Assembly (NCBI GenBank): GCA_030549495.1
Contig: JAUIRK010000897.1
Coordinates: 1-64,000, forward strand
From: Nectonema munidae
Lineage: Eukaryota > Nematomorpha > Nectonematoida > Nectonematidae
Length of the DNA stretch: 64,000 nt
Reading direction: 5' to 3'
Shown here: piece after piece, positions 1-12,088 of the stretch
Layout: each line of letters begins with the position of its first letter
How positions within the stretch are numbered: position 1 is the stretch's first letter
Program-made: the position numbers and the translations under genes
Notes under the pieces: model-generated
What the model was told of the DNA's origin: nothing
Seen by the model: only the letters and a program-made list of their open reading frames with translations
The model's database searches: none

Positions 1-1140
1 ATACAAATCACTAATACCTCCTTCCTCAGCATTTTATGTACACATTCCTCACAACACCTCCCTTCCATATGCGCGCCTGCTTCACACATCACTTCCCCAT
101 CTGCACCGATATATCATTCACCCAACCACACTTATGCACCCCGCCTCGCCCCTGCCCTTTGATATCACAATCAATACACCCAAAACACGTGCAGCCTCAC
201 ACATAAAATAATTGAAACACATCTCTGACTCTACCACATTAAGGATATTTACTGATGGCGCGAAAAAATTAAAAAAGTGCGCAATCGCTCTCTCACTCTA
301 TAGAGGCGATTCACATTCCGCCTTCTTCACCACAAGCCGACCACTTAATCATTTAAACACGATACTCGACGCCGAATGTCAAGCACTAATTGAATCGTGC
401 GACCACATCACCCAACATCAAAGACTCTATTAAATTTGAAGCAATCCAGTTTTATACCGACTCTCAAAACCTCGCTAGCGATTTACATCTCTGCAAAAAT
501 ACACCATTCATGGTCGCCAAACTATTCTCGAAACTACAATTTCTCTCCAGCCACTTTACTATCTCTATATTCTGGTGCCCTGCCCACTCCAACGTTGATG
601 AAAATATACACGTTGACTTCCTCGCCAAAAGAACCCTCTCAAAACCGTGCGCGACACTTTTGACCTCTTTACACCCCAGCGTTTTTATCCACGAACTCAC
701 ACAATACACTGCAATTGTCAATCACCCAATCGACAAACATCTTTCTATCCCACATAACTGACATAACCGCCGTTCATCAATCTTGGTCAAAACACAGTTA
801 ACAATCCAAGTTAACAAGTTAACAATCCTTCACGATCTATTATACGGTGGCTCTCTGGTCACTGCCCTTGCAAAAATTACCTTTTTCATATCAAACTTTC
901 CGACACTCAGTCCCGCTGTTTCTGTGACGCAGTTTGTGAATCATCCCACCACCTAACTTTCATTTGGCCATTTTTTATCTCTCATGTCCACGAATTAATA
1001 AACAGTTGTGTTTCAACTCTCGGTCATTTTCCCAACAATCTGAATGAACTACTAACACACCCGACACTATTAATTTCCCTCTCCATGCTTTTACGAACTA
1101 TTGAACCCATCCTAAATCTTCACTCGATAGCTTTCTTCCT
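1..1140 (+). pseudogene. LINE retrotransposon 3' end: RNase H and C-terminal Cys/His tail
   Basis: Seen: from base 2 the reading is open apart from one stop near 207. It enters an RNase H domain with RIFTDGA (first Asp), AECQALIE (Glu) and, after a frame change near 430, FYTDSQN (Asp) and the WCPAHS motif. After a second frame change the reading from 848 gives WLSGHCPCKNYLFH, then a C-x-C-x3-C-x4-HH pattern and HLTFIWP, the zinc-knuckle tail that follows RNase H in many non-LTR retrotransposons. Known: RNase H of these elements removes RNA from the RNA:DNA hybrid during target-primed reverse transcription. The element runs off the left edge, so the reverse transcriptase is not visible. It is richer in C than its surroundings. 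The clade (I, Tad or related) is not settled. The 3' end is taken at about 1140, where the open reading fades. Inactive copy. Confidence 0.8.
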
Positions 1141-4100
1141 CTCCTTTTTCTCTTTATTTCTTTTATTTCAGACTCTCTTTAAAACCTGTATAAACAAAAA
1201 GACTGCCTCTATTCCCTACCAAGCATCTTGCAAGCATATCAATTCAGTTTTGGAAAATGCTTAGTACTTTCTTATAATAAACTTATAATTTTTTGATACA
1301 TTATTATGATACTCTAAGTTTTATGATAAAAATTCAATTTTCGCTTTTTATTAAACTATTACCCAAAATAAGATAAAAATAGCTTAAAAATTTTGATAAA
1401 GCTTAAAATTATATGTATAAAATTTAGGTTCTAGTTTAGTAAAATCTGCCCCCACCCCCCTCACCTCCCCCTAATGTCAATTTATAGATCCGCCCCTTAT
1501 ATATAAAGTTAAATAGATTAACTACTTGAACTGGAACTTACTTATAAGAGATGAAAGCAATGAAAAATGTGAAGCGTATGATAGACGATAACATCGTAAT
1601 TGGAGCTCGAGATGAAAATAAAGCAAATGAAGAGTGGCCAATGAGCATCGTCAGCATGTCAAGCACGTTTCGAAATATCTCGTCTTTTATAAGCCACTGG
1701 ATCGATTTATAGGAGTGCATGAGTGATTCCGAATGTGGTAGCAGCATTGTGTGAAGATGAGTGCACACTGCACATGTGTAATGATAACAACATATGGACA
1801 ATAATGTATCTGTATGAAACTATTGTTTTGTCTGTATTCTTTTATCCCAGCCTGGCAAAAGTTGCAAAAACAAGATATACGCAGTAATGATTTTACTTCT
1901 GATGTTCCGCGTTACTGAGAATATTTACGTTATTCAGAAATTTTGCTGAAGTGCGTTTGGCCCCTGATATTTCGCTGAATTGACATTTAGCCAACGAATA
2001 ATTCAAAAAAAGTTATCAAATGAACCTTTGAACGGTATCTGGACAAAATTCGCACTACAAAAATTCTCAAAAGTTAAAGTAGCAGTGACTTTAGTTTTCA
2101 GCGATACGAAATTTTGGTAGCGGGGATTTTGACTATGAACCCATTTGAAGGACGGTTATTTCACCTACAATGTAAATACAATTTGCCATTTTCCCAGACT
2201 TGTGTGGGCAATAAAATCCTGTTTCTAGTGTAAAAAAAAATTGTCTTCTAACTTGTCGTAGATAAAATTATTCATCACAAAAGTTATGCATATGCGTCAA
2301 GATTAGAAAAAGAAAAGAAAGCTGCAGATTTGTATTGAGCACAGGCTTACTGGAAGTGAAGCAACGCATACAAAAATTTTAAAAGGTGTGTTCATTTCCT
2401 GTCAAAAGTCCATTCGGTTATATGTCCATTTGGCCAAATGTCTGTAGAACCAAAAATTAGATCAAACCAACCTTACTGAAAAAAATACCAAAACCTTACT
2501 CACGCCTCCATAAATAAATGAACTTATTAAGTAAAATAAGTTAAAATACCGAATACTAAATTAGTGTTACAAATTAATCCTAAATTTAAACTAAATGTTT
2601 TTCATAAAAGTTAACTAGATATCAGATAAGAAAAACCCAAGAAGAAAATGTTTCAAATATGAAAAAGGAAATCACAATTACAAACAATGTAAAGGGTATT
2701 TTATTGGAGATTAAAATGCATTGATGGTGGTGATGCAAACCTTGAAGACAGCAGGCTAATAGCAAGAACTCAATCATCACGAGGTTGTAGCGTAGAGCAC
2801 TGAAACCGTAAACTCTCTCAACAATTAAACCATTTCCTCGAGCACCGCTTGACTGGTTGACTCAGCAAAGCAAGTTTATAAAGAACCGCCTCATATACGC
2901 CATTAACACTTAATTAAGAAAATTTACTTGTCTACAAGCGCCAGTCAGTAGGAATCGAAACTACGCGAGAAAGTTGCGCTGATTTTCATTAAAAAATACA
3001 CTGCCTTCTGACAAAATACGCATCTGGCTATCCCGGTTGTACACTCACTCATCGTTTGTGAGGAAACAATCTCGTTCGCTTTACTAATCTTTCCGCACAA
3101 AAGCTTGATACAGGGAACATTAAATTCACACAGGAATGCTTTTGCATTGAGGCCTGCAACGAATTGAGTTATCCCCTCATTTTTCGTCTGGTTCATCCAT
3201 GAAAAATTGTTTTTAAAAAGTCTCTGAGCCGGTATCTAAGCAAGCTGAGCCATAGGATTTTTTTACATGGAACAGGAGATGGAACCGAAAAAATTAAAAC
3301 TATGGCTCATATGTTTGGCTTTAGACAACTTAAAAACATATTTGTTTTGTTTCGAAAGGATAAGAATTTCAAGTGATAGAGTATCATACATGTCTTTTCA
3401 TTGACGAAACCATATACCCAACTCTTCAATCCATTTTCTTTTAAAAAAGAAAATGGAGAATTTATTTTTTTTGTAAAAAAGGAAGGCATAAGCGAAGATC
3501 GATTAATTGGGTTAAAGTTGATATAAATAAAGCTTAAATGTTTAAAGAATGATGATGTGCGGAATAGAAATGAATAGGGAAAGCTGATCAAAAACATCGA
3601 CCCCACATAGAAGTGGGGAAGGATGTCGTTAAAGATGAAGAAGTGGATAAGAGCTCGTAATGTGTAAGCATGCTCTGTAGGAGGAATGTAGCGAGTGCAG
3701 GTTTACAAGAGATTAAGTATGAAAATAAAGGCAATAAAATTATTAGAGGTGGTGGGGAGGCTTACAAATTGTAATGGAGTGGCAATAATTGTAGGCAGGG
3801 AGGAGTTGGATTTATGGTACATATGAAGTGGGCCAAAGTGTAATAATTTTAACTGAGATTAGAAAAGAATGATAGTCAAAGGGATGCATGTATCCATAGA
3901 GATGACATGACACATAATGAAATTTTAAGAAATTTTCATATAATTTAGCCAATATCATTTTTATTGGGACAAGCCCCCAGCAAGTTCATGTCGAAAAATG
4001 TTAGGGCAGTTATATATTACAGATTCAAATTGAGTTCAGAGGCTTAGAAACAGGAAATAGTACTCAAAATAGTAAATAATTTTTGTAATTCTCAACAAAT

Positions 4101-4424
4101 TTCATTTTTAATTTCTTAAAATTTTTATATAGTAGAAATTTTTTGTGAATAATTTTACAATTATAAAATAAAAAGACCACTAAATATTAAAAAGATTCAA
4201 TTGTCAACCATTTTTTTTACCTCAATAAAGATAATAATACTTTAAAACCATTTGGGTTGGCTGGTTGGTTGGATATCATAGCACTTTCAGCAATAAGGGT
4301 ATATGCCCTCAATATACATTTTTAAAAGTTCGGAGCATTTGTGATCTAATCCCTAACTTTCAACTTTTAAGCTGAAGGTACACTCTAAGAATCATCGAGG
4401 CTCGGCCATTAGGGTAATAACGAT
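1141..4424. other. AT-rich sequence, no supported gene
   Basis: Short open readings occur on the minus strand near 1538-1801, 2945-3196 and 3307-3606. None shows a domain, splice pattern or codon bias that I can support. Degenerate phrases such as catttggcc near 1960-2000 and 2400-2440 resemble decayed pieces of the repeat found at 13.5 and 62.4 kb. No RNA gene is recognised. Confidence 0.5.
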
Positions 4425-4620
4425 GGCGAACAAAAGTCAATAAAGTTAAAAAAAAAGTATGTTCATTGTGTTCAACATGCTACGTACTTTCTAAAAATAA
4501 TTTTTATTAGGTCAATAAAGTAAAAAAAAATTCATGTTAGGTCAAAAAAATTTATTAAGTCAAAAAGAAAATATATTGGATCAAAAAAGTTAACCTCCGA
4601 AATACAAACTTTTCTTAACT
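4425..4620. repeat. Possible decayed hAT end with aaaagtcaataaag motifs
   Basis: The stretch opens with ggcgaacaaaagtcaataaa and then repeats aggtcaataaag, aggtcaaaaaa and aagtcaaaaag. A closely similar motif, gcgagtaaaagtcaataaag, forms the inward face of a CAGGG end at 60540 (minus reading), next to a hAT dimerisation-domain fragment. I infer a decayed hAT terminus. No matching second end or target duplication was found here. Confidence 0.35.
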
Positions 4621-4796
4621 TTCAAAAACATATTGTTAGTCTTTTTACCGAAATAAACGCAGATTATTATTAAAAAAATATCGAAATTGATTCAAATATA
4701 ATAAATACTATTCTAATATTTTAATCATTAATATTTTAATAAATTGATATTAGGGACACCTTGTTATATAAGTGTGTATAATGTATATATATATAT

Positions 4797-5460
4797 CTCA
4801 TAACCTGTACGGTTGAACGCGGGTAGACAACTTGAATGTTATCTCCAACCCGTATATTACGATGATTCTTCTCAACCTGTATTCTACGATGATTCATCTC
4901 CAACCTGTATTCTACGATGATTCATTTCCAACCTGTATACTACGATCGTTTCTATTCGATGTAGAAATGACTAGGGAGACAATGTTCAACTTTCTGTTCA
5001 CATTTTGTTAGATGTAAAATTTGATATACCTCATTCGGGGAGATGATGCTACATAAGTTATTACCTATATACCTGTATATTACGATGGTTCATCTCCAAC
5101 CTGTATACCGCGATGATTCATCTCCAACCTGTATACCGCAATGATTCATCTCCAAACTATCAGTTCATATTTTGCTAGATGTAAGACTTGATATACCTCG
5201 TTCGGGGAGAGGATGTTAGATAAGTTATTACCTATATTTTTGCAATTTTTTCACGATATTAAATAATATATTTTATCAAATAATCAAAATAAAATTTTGT
5301 AATCAAATAATCGAAAAATTTTCTTTAAAATATCAAAAAATATCAAACTTTCTGTTCATATTTTGCTACCTCATACGATGTTACAAAAGTTATTACCTAT
5401 ACTTTGCAATTTGCACGATTTTAAATATTATATTTGTCTATAATATATTATATTATTATG
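4797..5460 (-). repeat. MULE left arm with 28-bp tandem units
   Basis: Repeats of ctccaacctgtatnctacga with gattcat spacers occur at about 4840-4950 and again at 5070-5155. The two blocks are separated by a conserved segment with tgatatacctcattcgggga. The inner part reads attacctatactttgcaatt and ttgcacgattttaaa. The same blocks occur in reverse order and orientation in the right arm. The arm is over 600 bp, within the range known for Mutator-type terminal repeats. Confidence 0.8.
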
Positions 5461-5469
5461 TTTTATACC

Positions 5470-5830
5470 CCAGAAAAAGTCTGGCAACATACCAGGGTTC
5501 CATTTTCATTTGAATCGTAGCTCCATCAATGAAATTTCCTGATCTAATCTTTCGCCATGTTCATTACACACATCACCAAAATTTTCGCAAAAAAATTCAA
5601 ATGAGAGTGGAGAACATGAACTTTTAGAGACAAGTTACATATAATATCATGATAATGACTAAGCAGATCTTTCACAACTTGTACAAGTCTTCTGAACGAT
5701 GGTATCCCAGAAGTTATCACAAACTTTCGTTAATGACTTAAAGACAAGCTTCTCTTCATTTCATCGAGTACAATATTTCGAATTTGGGGACCTATTAAGA
5801 TACCTTGTTTAATTTTAGCTTAACTCAGGG
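5470..5830 (-). pseudogene. Fragment of a repetitive arthropod protein family of unknown function
   Basis: Minus-strand readings in more than one frame give IGPQIRNI, then LVQVVKDLLSHYHDI, LSLKVHVLHSHLNFF, and ENFGDVCNEHGERLDQEISL followed by KWNPGMLPDFFWGIK. These match a pattern I remember from many arthropod genomes (FLGPQIR, then LKVHFLHSHLDFFP, then SDEHGERFHQDI). There it occurs as a high-copy uncharacterised protein. I cannot name the family or its activity. The copy is broken and lies inside the MULE, antisense to the MULE transposase fragment. Confidence 0.5.
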
Positions 5831-6239
5831 AAGGGAACTTTTCTGCAAGATATACAAATGCGGAAGATTTCTTGCCCAAGGCTTTCGTAAATTGCTACAA
5901 GCTATGTATTGTTAAAAAAGATGGTCAACGAATTCTATCACTTTTCACAAGTGGTTTGTGCATGATGTTGTGTTTTCCTTGCTCAATTTCATCTCGAATA
6001 GGCCAAATTAATCCTTGCGTACATAATGTTCAGTTCTTGCTCTGGAGTTTCATAAGCACAAGAAGCAGTAAAATTTAGTATAGTCAAGCTGAAGGCCAGC
6101 AAGCATGACCATAACATTGAAATCTGCACAAATATGCCAGTTATAGTCATAAAAATATTATATAGTTATTTTGATTCTGAAATTGAACCCCCCAAGAGAT
6201 TCAAAGTATATTCGTAACCTGAAATACAACAAATAAAAA
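5831..6239. other. No supported gene
   Basis: This stretch inside the MULE has a 68-residue open reading at 5872-6078 (+) with no recognisable motif. It may be more decayed coding sequence of the neighbouring fragments, but nothing can be assigned. Confidence 0.4.
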
Positions 6240-6758
6240 GCAAATTCATCTTTTATTTACAACAAGAATATTGCAGATAGCATTCAAAATATTATTACAA
6301 TGATGACGGCTGGACATCCTTTTATAATGCAAATGAATATAACTTCATGCGGGCTTACTTACCTTATTTGGTATACAGATACGCAATTGTTACATATAAA
6401 CAAATCTATTTCTTCTGGATCAACTATTTTGGAAATTGATAGGACATTTAATTTAGGTCCCTGTTTTGTGACAGTCCAATTTTACCTGTCCAATTTTTCT
6501 CGGTCCATTATTTTTACATTGGGATGGAGAATCTTATTCCAATTTTTTTCTCATTTATCTATAATATTTAAAAATGTCAAATTGGAATTATCTTTAGATG
6601 ATTTAGTTTTGGGCAGTGATCAAGAGAAAGCGATAATTAAAGCAATCAAATTGTTTTTACCCGATGTACCATTAGTATTATGTCATAGGCATCTAGAAAA
6701 AAATATATTGAGATATGTTAAAAATAAAATAGGCAATTTAGGAGACAAAAAACAGTGA
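6240..6758 (+). pseudogene. MULE transposase fragment
   Basis: The open reading of about 150 residues from 6300 begins with an AGHPFIMQM segment and then SGSTILEIDRTFNLGPCFVT, which contains the first catalytic Asp of the MULE DDE domain (D in DRTF). Further on comes VLGSDQEKAIIKAIKLFLPD, with the second Asp in SDQE, and then VLCHRHLEKNI, the C/H-rich segment that follows it in the family. The block between the two Asp sites looks scrambled or frame-changed. The C-terminal part with the catalytic Glu is not seen, because the reading ends at 6758 where a LINE tail begins. Known: MULE transposases cut at long inverted ends and leave 8-9 bp duplications. This fragment cannot be functional. Confidence 0.75.
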
Positions 6759-6762
6759 TTAG

Positions 6763-6880
6763 AGGACTCAAAAGATGGAATAGTTTAACTACCAAAGTTA
6801 TTTCATCAAGCTCAATTGACATGTTCAAGAAAAAATTAGACAAATTTTTTGGCGATGAAATGTATAAATATATATAATTG
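6763..6880 (+). pseudogene. LINE C-terminal tail fragment (CR1/L2/RTE-like)
   Basis: The frame starting near 6762 reads IRGLKRWNSLTTKVISSSS, then FKKKLDKFFGDEMYKYI and a stop. The pattern RWNSLP...V..SS...FK..LD.F is the usual extreme C-terminus of several LINE clades. It starts right after the MULE transposase reading ends, so it probably marks a 5'-truncated LINE insertion. Its 3' tail carries the hAT MITE and may run to about 7140. Confidence 0.55.
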
Positions 6881-6910
6881 AATTTGCAGATGCATTTTCA
6901 TAGGCGTAAA

Positions 6911-7094
6911 CAGTTGCGTAGCCAGAGGGGGGCAAGGGGGCAGTGCCCCCCCCCCCTCCGAAATACCTTTTCTGCCCCCCCCCCCCCAAATAATTTTATT
7001 TCCAATATGCTTGCCCCCTAAATTCCTTGCATGCCCCCCTAAATTCCTTGCATGCCCCCCCCCCCCCAACTTCCATTTTTTGGCTACGCCACTG
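6911..7094. mobile_element. hAT-type MITE with poly-C core
   Basis: The ends are inverted: CAGTTGCGTAGCCA on the left and TGGCTACGCCACTG on the right. They are flanked by a perfect 8-bp duplication, ggcgtaaa (6903-6910 and 7095-7102). Terminal CAGTG-like repeats with 8-bp duplications are diagnostic of the hAT superfamily. The 184-bp body is mostly G/C homopolymer runs and short repeats with cccctaaattccttgcatg. It has no coding capacity of its own and depends on a hAT transposase supplied elsewhere. Confidence 0.85.
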
Positions 7095-7287
7095 GGCGTA
7101 AACCTTTTATAATGCTTAATAAACTTATGTTATATGTTATGTTAAATATGAGTTGTTTGGGTATGGAGACCTTAAAATTTCAGAAAGTTCTCAATGCAAA
7201 GTGTTTACAAAACTAGAATGGGATAATATGAGCGAGAATGATGAAGAGGAATATTTTCTAAAAATATTTAGAAAATTTAGGCTTATT

Positions 7288-7407
7288 TTAGGCTCACCTT
7301 ACTTTTAGTTTCATATGTGCATAATTTGATAAAAATTAATTATTAAAGACTAGGTTTATCTTTCAATTTTAAAAGTAAGGGGAGCCAACGATATATTTAA
7401 AAAGAAT
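7288..7407. repeat. Hairpin sequence at the inner end of the MULE right arm
   Basis: The stretch is a copy of the near-perfect 138-bp hairpin at 29707-29844. The loop with aattattaaagactaggtt and the right stem ending in ccaacgatatatttaaaaag are kept. The outer half of the left stem is not preserved. Confidence 0.6.
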
Positions 7408-8052
7408 AAATATTTTTTGATTTGAACATTTTTCGATTCTTTGATTATTCGACAAATATAATATTTAAAATCGTGCAAATTGCAAAGTATAGGTAATAAC
7501 TTTTGTAACATCGTATGAGGTAGCAAAATATGAACAGAAAGTTTGATATTTTTTGATTTTTTAAAAAATATTTTTCGATTCTTTGATATGAATTATCGCG
7601 GTATACAGGTTGGAGATGAACCATCGTAGTATACAGGTATAATGTATATAGGTAATAACTTATGTAGCATCGTCTCCCCGAATGAGGTATATCAAATCTT
7701 ACATCTAGCAGAATGTGAACAGAAAGTTGAACATTGTCTCCCTAGTTATTTGTACATGGAATAGAAACCATCGTAGTATACAGGTTGAAGATGAATCATC
7801 GTAGTATACAGGTTAGAGATGAATCATCGTAGTATACAGATTGGAGATGAATCATTGTAGTATATAGTTTGGAGATGAATCATCATAGAATACAGGTTGG
7901 AGAAGAATCATCGTAATATATGGGTTGGAGATAACACGCAAGTTGTCTACCCGCGTTCAACCGTACAGGTTATGAGAATATATCATTACATATTATAGAA
8001 GAGTTTTTTGAACTCTTTTTACTAAAAAAATATTTTTTCAAACATATTACTG
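7408..8052 (+). repeat. MULE right arm with 28-bp tandem units
   Basis: It contains units of ggttggagatgaatcatcgt plus agtataca, about seven times at 7590-7930, and the conserved blocks tcgtctccccgaatgaggta and caagttgtctacccgcgttc. It is the reverse complement of 4797-5460 and matches 29.85-30.79 kb in the same orientation. It is shorter than the latter by one internal duplication block. Confidence 0.8.
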
Positions 8053-8689
8053 AGCTAAAAGGTTGATGCAATCAGAATTACAAACACGATAGTCTTGAAG
8101 TTTGAACGAAGAGTGCGAGAGTGGTTGTGTGAGTATCGTGCTAATATAAACTGAACAAAAATTGATAGCTTTTAAAAAAGCTTTGAATTGGATAAATATA
8201 ATCAAGATGAAAATAAATAAGTTATAAAAAAGAAATTTCAAACGATCCAATCCAATTAAAGTAAAAATCAAAATAAAAGTTCTGTCAAATACTTGAAGAC
8301 TACATTATTAAAATAAGGATTGGAACATGATAATAGTTTATTTTACTCAATTATTTTTGGATAGTTCTCCATTTTAAAAGTATCTAACAAAAGTTCAAAA
8401 AAATTGATTGATTGATTGATTGAGAGGTGTTGACACAACTAATAGACTATAAAAAGTCCGATAGCTTGCAAAATCTTAAGGTTAATGATGAAGCTAACTG
8501 GGTAAAGTGAATAGCGTCAAAATAAAAAAAATAAAATAATTAATGAAATATTATTGTATAAGGTATAAACAGGGAAGAGAAGTTTGAATTTTGTTTAAGG
8601 GGGAGACAGTCTTAAAGTTCTTTCAACCGATTCGATTAGGCAGTATAAATTTTTTGTAAACTGAGGATTTAGTAAAATTTTATGGGAGA
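8053..8689. other. AT-rich sequence, no supported gene
   Basis: A short (attg)n microsatellite lies at about 8405-8425. A 74-residue minus-strand open reading at 8047-8271 has no recognisable motif. Confidence 0.4.
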
Positions 8690-8915
8690 TGTTCATTAGA
8701 GTGACAAATCAAAAGAGTGACATAATTTGTCACTAAAATAGCGATTAAAAGAGCGACAAATCAAAAGAGTTTTTTATGTAAGGATAGGTAGGTAAGTAAA
8801 ACTTTTGAATTTTTGTATATTTTGTCACTCTTTTGACATCTCTTTTGAATTTTTATAAATTTTGTCACTCTTTTGTCATGTCACTCTTTTGATTTGTCAC
8901 CCTTTTGATAATAAC
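8690..8915. repeat. Inverted-repeat element with gtgacaaatcaaaagag motifs
   Basis: The left side reads gagtgacaaatcaaaagagt and the right side tgtcactcttttgatttgtc, so the ends are reverse complements. The same word recurs several times internally in both orientations. This looks like a foldback MITE. No target duplication could be fixed, so the superfamily is open. Confidence 0.5.
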
Positions 8916-8919
8916 CCAA

Positions 8920-10560
8920 ATTTCATATATAGACAACATAGTAAACCCATTTTCTATATGTTTTTGGCGTAAAACAAATCTGAAAGATCTCTAGTTTTGG
9001 GGCAAGAAAACAGTAAATGGTTGGGAGTTTCATTGGTTGCATTCAAAACGGCAAAGTTTGTTTGGGGATTTTTTGATTTTTTATAAAAAAGTTTTACAGT
9101 TAGAAATGGCAGTGAGCCACCTTAATATATTAGGCTGGAATGCATATATTTTCAATTTTTTCAATACATTTTTCAGGGATGTCAATTGGATAATAGAGAG
9201 GGTATTTACTGTTCAACCAAATCTTTGTCCAAAAATGAGTGTTCCTTTTGTTTATAAATCTTTTCAATGAAGAAAGGGGCAAGGCCCTATTTTTGAAATA
9301 AAAGCGCTTCTTTAGATTTTCTATCGCAAAATTCGTTTCCTGTTATGACCATATGGCCAGGACACCAAATAAATCGAATAGAGAAGTGTCTACTTAATTC
9401 AGAATATAAATTTAAAATTGAACCCAGATAGTCTGAGTCAGAAGATTTATTGCGTAGGGATTTAATAGAGACAATGAGTCAGATATGAAATAAACCAGAG
9501 AAAAGTGTAAAAATTCGTCAATTCTAAATTCATGATGTTTAAAAGCTGCTAGTAGAGCTGCGCATTCGGCAAGAAAAGATGACGAAAAGAGTCCAATGTT
9601 GAAGGAATGAGATCAACATGGTTCGTTCTGAGAAGGATAATATAAAACAAAAGCTGACGCACCTATAGTAGATAGATGATCATAAGAACCATTAGTCAAA
9701 AAAATAAAGCTCTCGATGAATTGATTATTTTCTGACACAATTTTTTAGCTTTCGGTTTGGATTGATTTATGTTTATCCTTATGTCAAGATTCGTTATCGC
9801 GGGGTTATAAATTCTCTGAGAAGAAATTATATCGTTGGTCACATCAAATTGATATTCAAAATATTTAGAATAGAAACGATCAAAATGGTCAATATTAGAA
9901 AAAATTTTATCCGAATCTGTCAAAGTTCCATAAGTATAATATAGTTTATTTTTTGATATAAAAGATCATTTTTTTAAATTGTCGACCTTTCAATGTAAAG
10001 TAAGAGGGGGGGGGGGAAGATAACATGAGGGAAATTACTGGCTTAGGAGTGGAAATACAACATTTAAGAGCCTGTCTTAAGATAATATAAAAAAGGACAC
10101 TAAAAGATTTCTGGTACTTCTTTTTTTGGAAAATTGTGCCCCATGAAGCAACGCCTTATAAAAAAGAAGGAAGTATTAGGTTAAGAAGGACAGTTTTAAA
10201 GAAAGTAAAATGTTTAGGCCATTTAAAACCGCTGATACTTTTCACTTTTGAAAAGATTTTGAAGCATTTTGTATGCTTCATGTCATCATTTAATTTCAAA
10301 CTGAGTTTAACATCAAAGATTACACCTACGTACTTCACTGAAGACACAGGACAAAGATTTACTGAGTCAAAATAAAGGGAAGGACACTTTCGATTGCTTT
10401 TACCAAAGTTGATCAGCGAACATTTATTGAAGTTTATTTTAAGGTAAAGTAGTTTAGAGACATGATGGAATTTGAATAGATGATAATCAAGTTTTAGCAA
10501 ATTCTCAGTGGGGTCTTTTCCTATTACGCCTATAAGTAAGTCATCAGAAATTACTATACT
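8920..10560 (-). pseudogene. LINE fragment: reverse transcriptase end, RNase H, C-terminal tail
   Basis: Read on the minus strand from 10560: VISDDLLIGV (YADD-box position), LKINFNKCSLINFG, VKYVGVIFDVKLSLK and LLNLILPSFL, the palm-end and thumb region of a LINE reverse transcriptase. Then comes RNase H with FLAECAALLAAF (Glu), ISDSLSLL (Asp), and in another frame IRFIWCPGHMVITGNEFCD. The tail gives NETPNHLLFSCP near 9010. The order RT, RNase H, tail and the total spacing fit one element truncated at its 5' end. Several frame changes and stops make it inactive. The SDD in place of ADD may be decay or a family variant. It resembles the LINE at 1-1140 in domain order, not closely in sequence. 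Confidence 0.8.
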
Positions 10561-12088
10561 TCAATTTCAGCGGATTTGCGGTAGACGTATGCAAATTGAT
10601 TGCTATCAATTCATAGCGATTTTTCAATGAGTTCTATCATGCGAAAGCGTATAATTTTTACGCTAGAAAATTTTTTAGGAAAACGATGGCTAATTTGGAG
10701 GAATAGATGTCAGATTTATAACCAAAACTATTTTTTTGACCCAGAAACAGGTCTTACTTAACTTGTAATTTTTTAAACCTCAAATTTGTTACACAGTGTT
10801 GTTATCTAGCTCAATGTTTTTTTTCTTTTATCTCAATTATTTGACAACTTTTGGCTCAATTTTTAAATCTCCTACTAATTAAAGAATAATTTTTTATTTC
10901 AATTTTTTACATATAAAGTAAACTTTTTGAAGCGTTATGTTAATTTTTGAAGGATTTATAGGTAAATTTTTGTTGCCACTTGTAATGATAATATGAAAAT
11001 TTTAATCAAATTTACTCGTATAGCCTGAAAATTTTCTTTAAAAGATCCAGATTAAAATGAACTATTTCACCGATACTTGATTTTCCGTGTCTGCATTATT
11101 AAATTAAATTAGAATAATTTAGCGTAGATATTGGATACACTTATGATAATTTCATAAAATCTCGTATTACAAACAATTATTGTTTATCGCAAATTGTTTG
11201 CAAAGTATTAATCAAAAATTTTCTTAAAAATTTTCTTCTAATTTTATCTTTAACATTAATAATAAATGGATGTTATTATTAATTATTGAAATTACTATAA
11301 AAAATTACTATATTTTGTCTTATATAAGATTGCTTTAAATTTTTATAACAATTACTTTATAGTTAACATATTTCTTATATTTTATTTTATTAACTTTTTT
11401 TTGCTCTGTACATTTCGTCTAACTAAAGTAAGATAAAATTTAAATGGATCTACTCAATTGTTTTTTAAAATTTATATGTGCTCATCTAATTTTTTTAAGT
11501 TTTTATTTCTAATTTTTGTATCGTATTGGTTTTATTATTAAGTTTTTGTTTTTTTAAGTTAGTTATTGTTTTTAAAGTGAGAATGCCTAGAAAAGCAATT
11601 CTTCAGATCCCTAGGGTGATATAATTTTTGTATTTTAGGAATTTTTTCTGGTAATTCTAAGTTTTTGCTTAGAATTACAATATTAAAGTCTGATTACCTT
11701 TAGATAAAAAAATTTTAAAGCTAAAAATCATATATTCATTTCCAATTTATCTCTGAAGCAGAAAGTTTGATATGAAAGTGAAACTTTTATTGGTGATTCA
11801 ATTCAAAGATTTACATTATTTTCTCAAAGATTGTTTTTTATTCCTAGTAAGCCCAGGAAATTTGCCTACTTAGAAAGCCCATGCCGGTCAATTGATCGGT
11901 TTAAAATTGTTTTAAGTTTTTCCCTTAAAATCCAAAGATTATAAAACTTTTAAAAATATTTATTTATTTTTTTAAAATATCCTGTGAAAATAATGCATAA
12001 AATAAAAAATTAAAATAAAACTAAAAATATTAAATATTTTAATATTTATAAATTTTTAATATTTTTTTCAGCTTTTCTTTAAAATAAG
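10561..12088. other. AT-rich sequence, no supported gene
   Basis: Strongly A/T-biased with many T and A runs. No open reading of note, no repeat ends and no RNA gene could be supported. The last few hundred bases may be the 5' flank of the piggyBac fragment that follows. Confidence 0.4.

Larger units (their letters stand above)
4797..8052. mobile_element. Mutator-like element (MULE) with long inverted arms, internally invaded
   Basis: The left end (from 4797) and right end (to 7976 or beyond) are reverse complements. Both ends carry ctcataacctgtacggttg and gaacgcgggtagacaactt, followed inward by 28-bp tandem units and longer shared blocks. The centre encodes a MULE-type transposase fragment (6240-6758). 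The right arm is shared with a solo arm at 29.7-30.8 kb up to the word attactg at 8052, so the true right end probably lies there. The left side lacks that last stretch. No clean 9-bp target duplication is visible. The body holds a fragment of another protein family (5470-5830), a LINE tail (6763-6880) and a hAT MITE (6911-7094), so the copy is old and not mobile. Confidence 0.75.
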
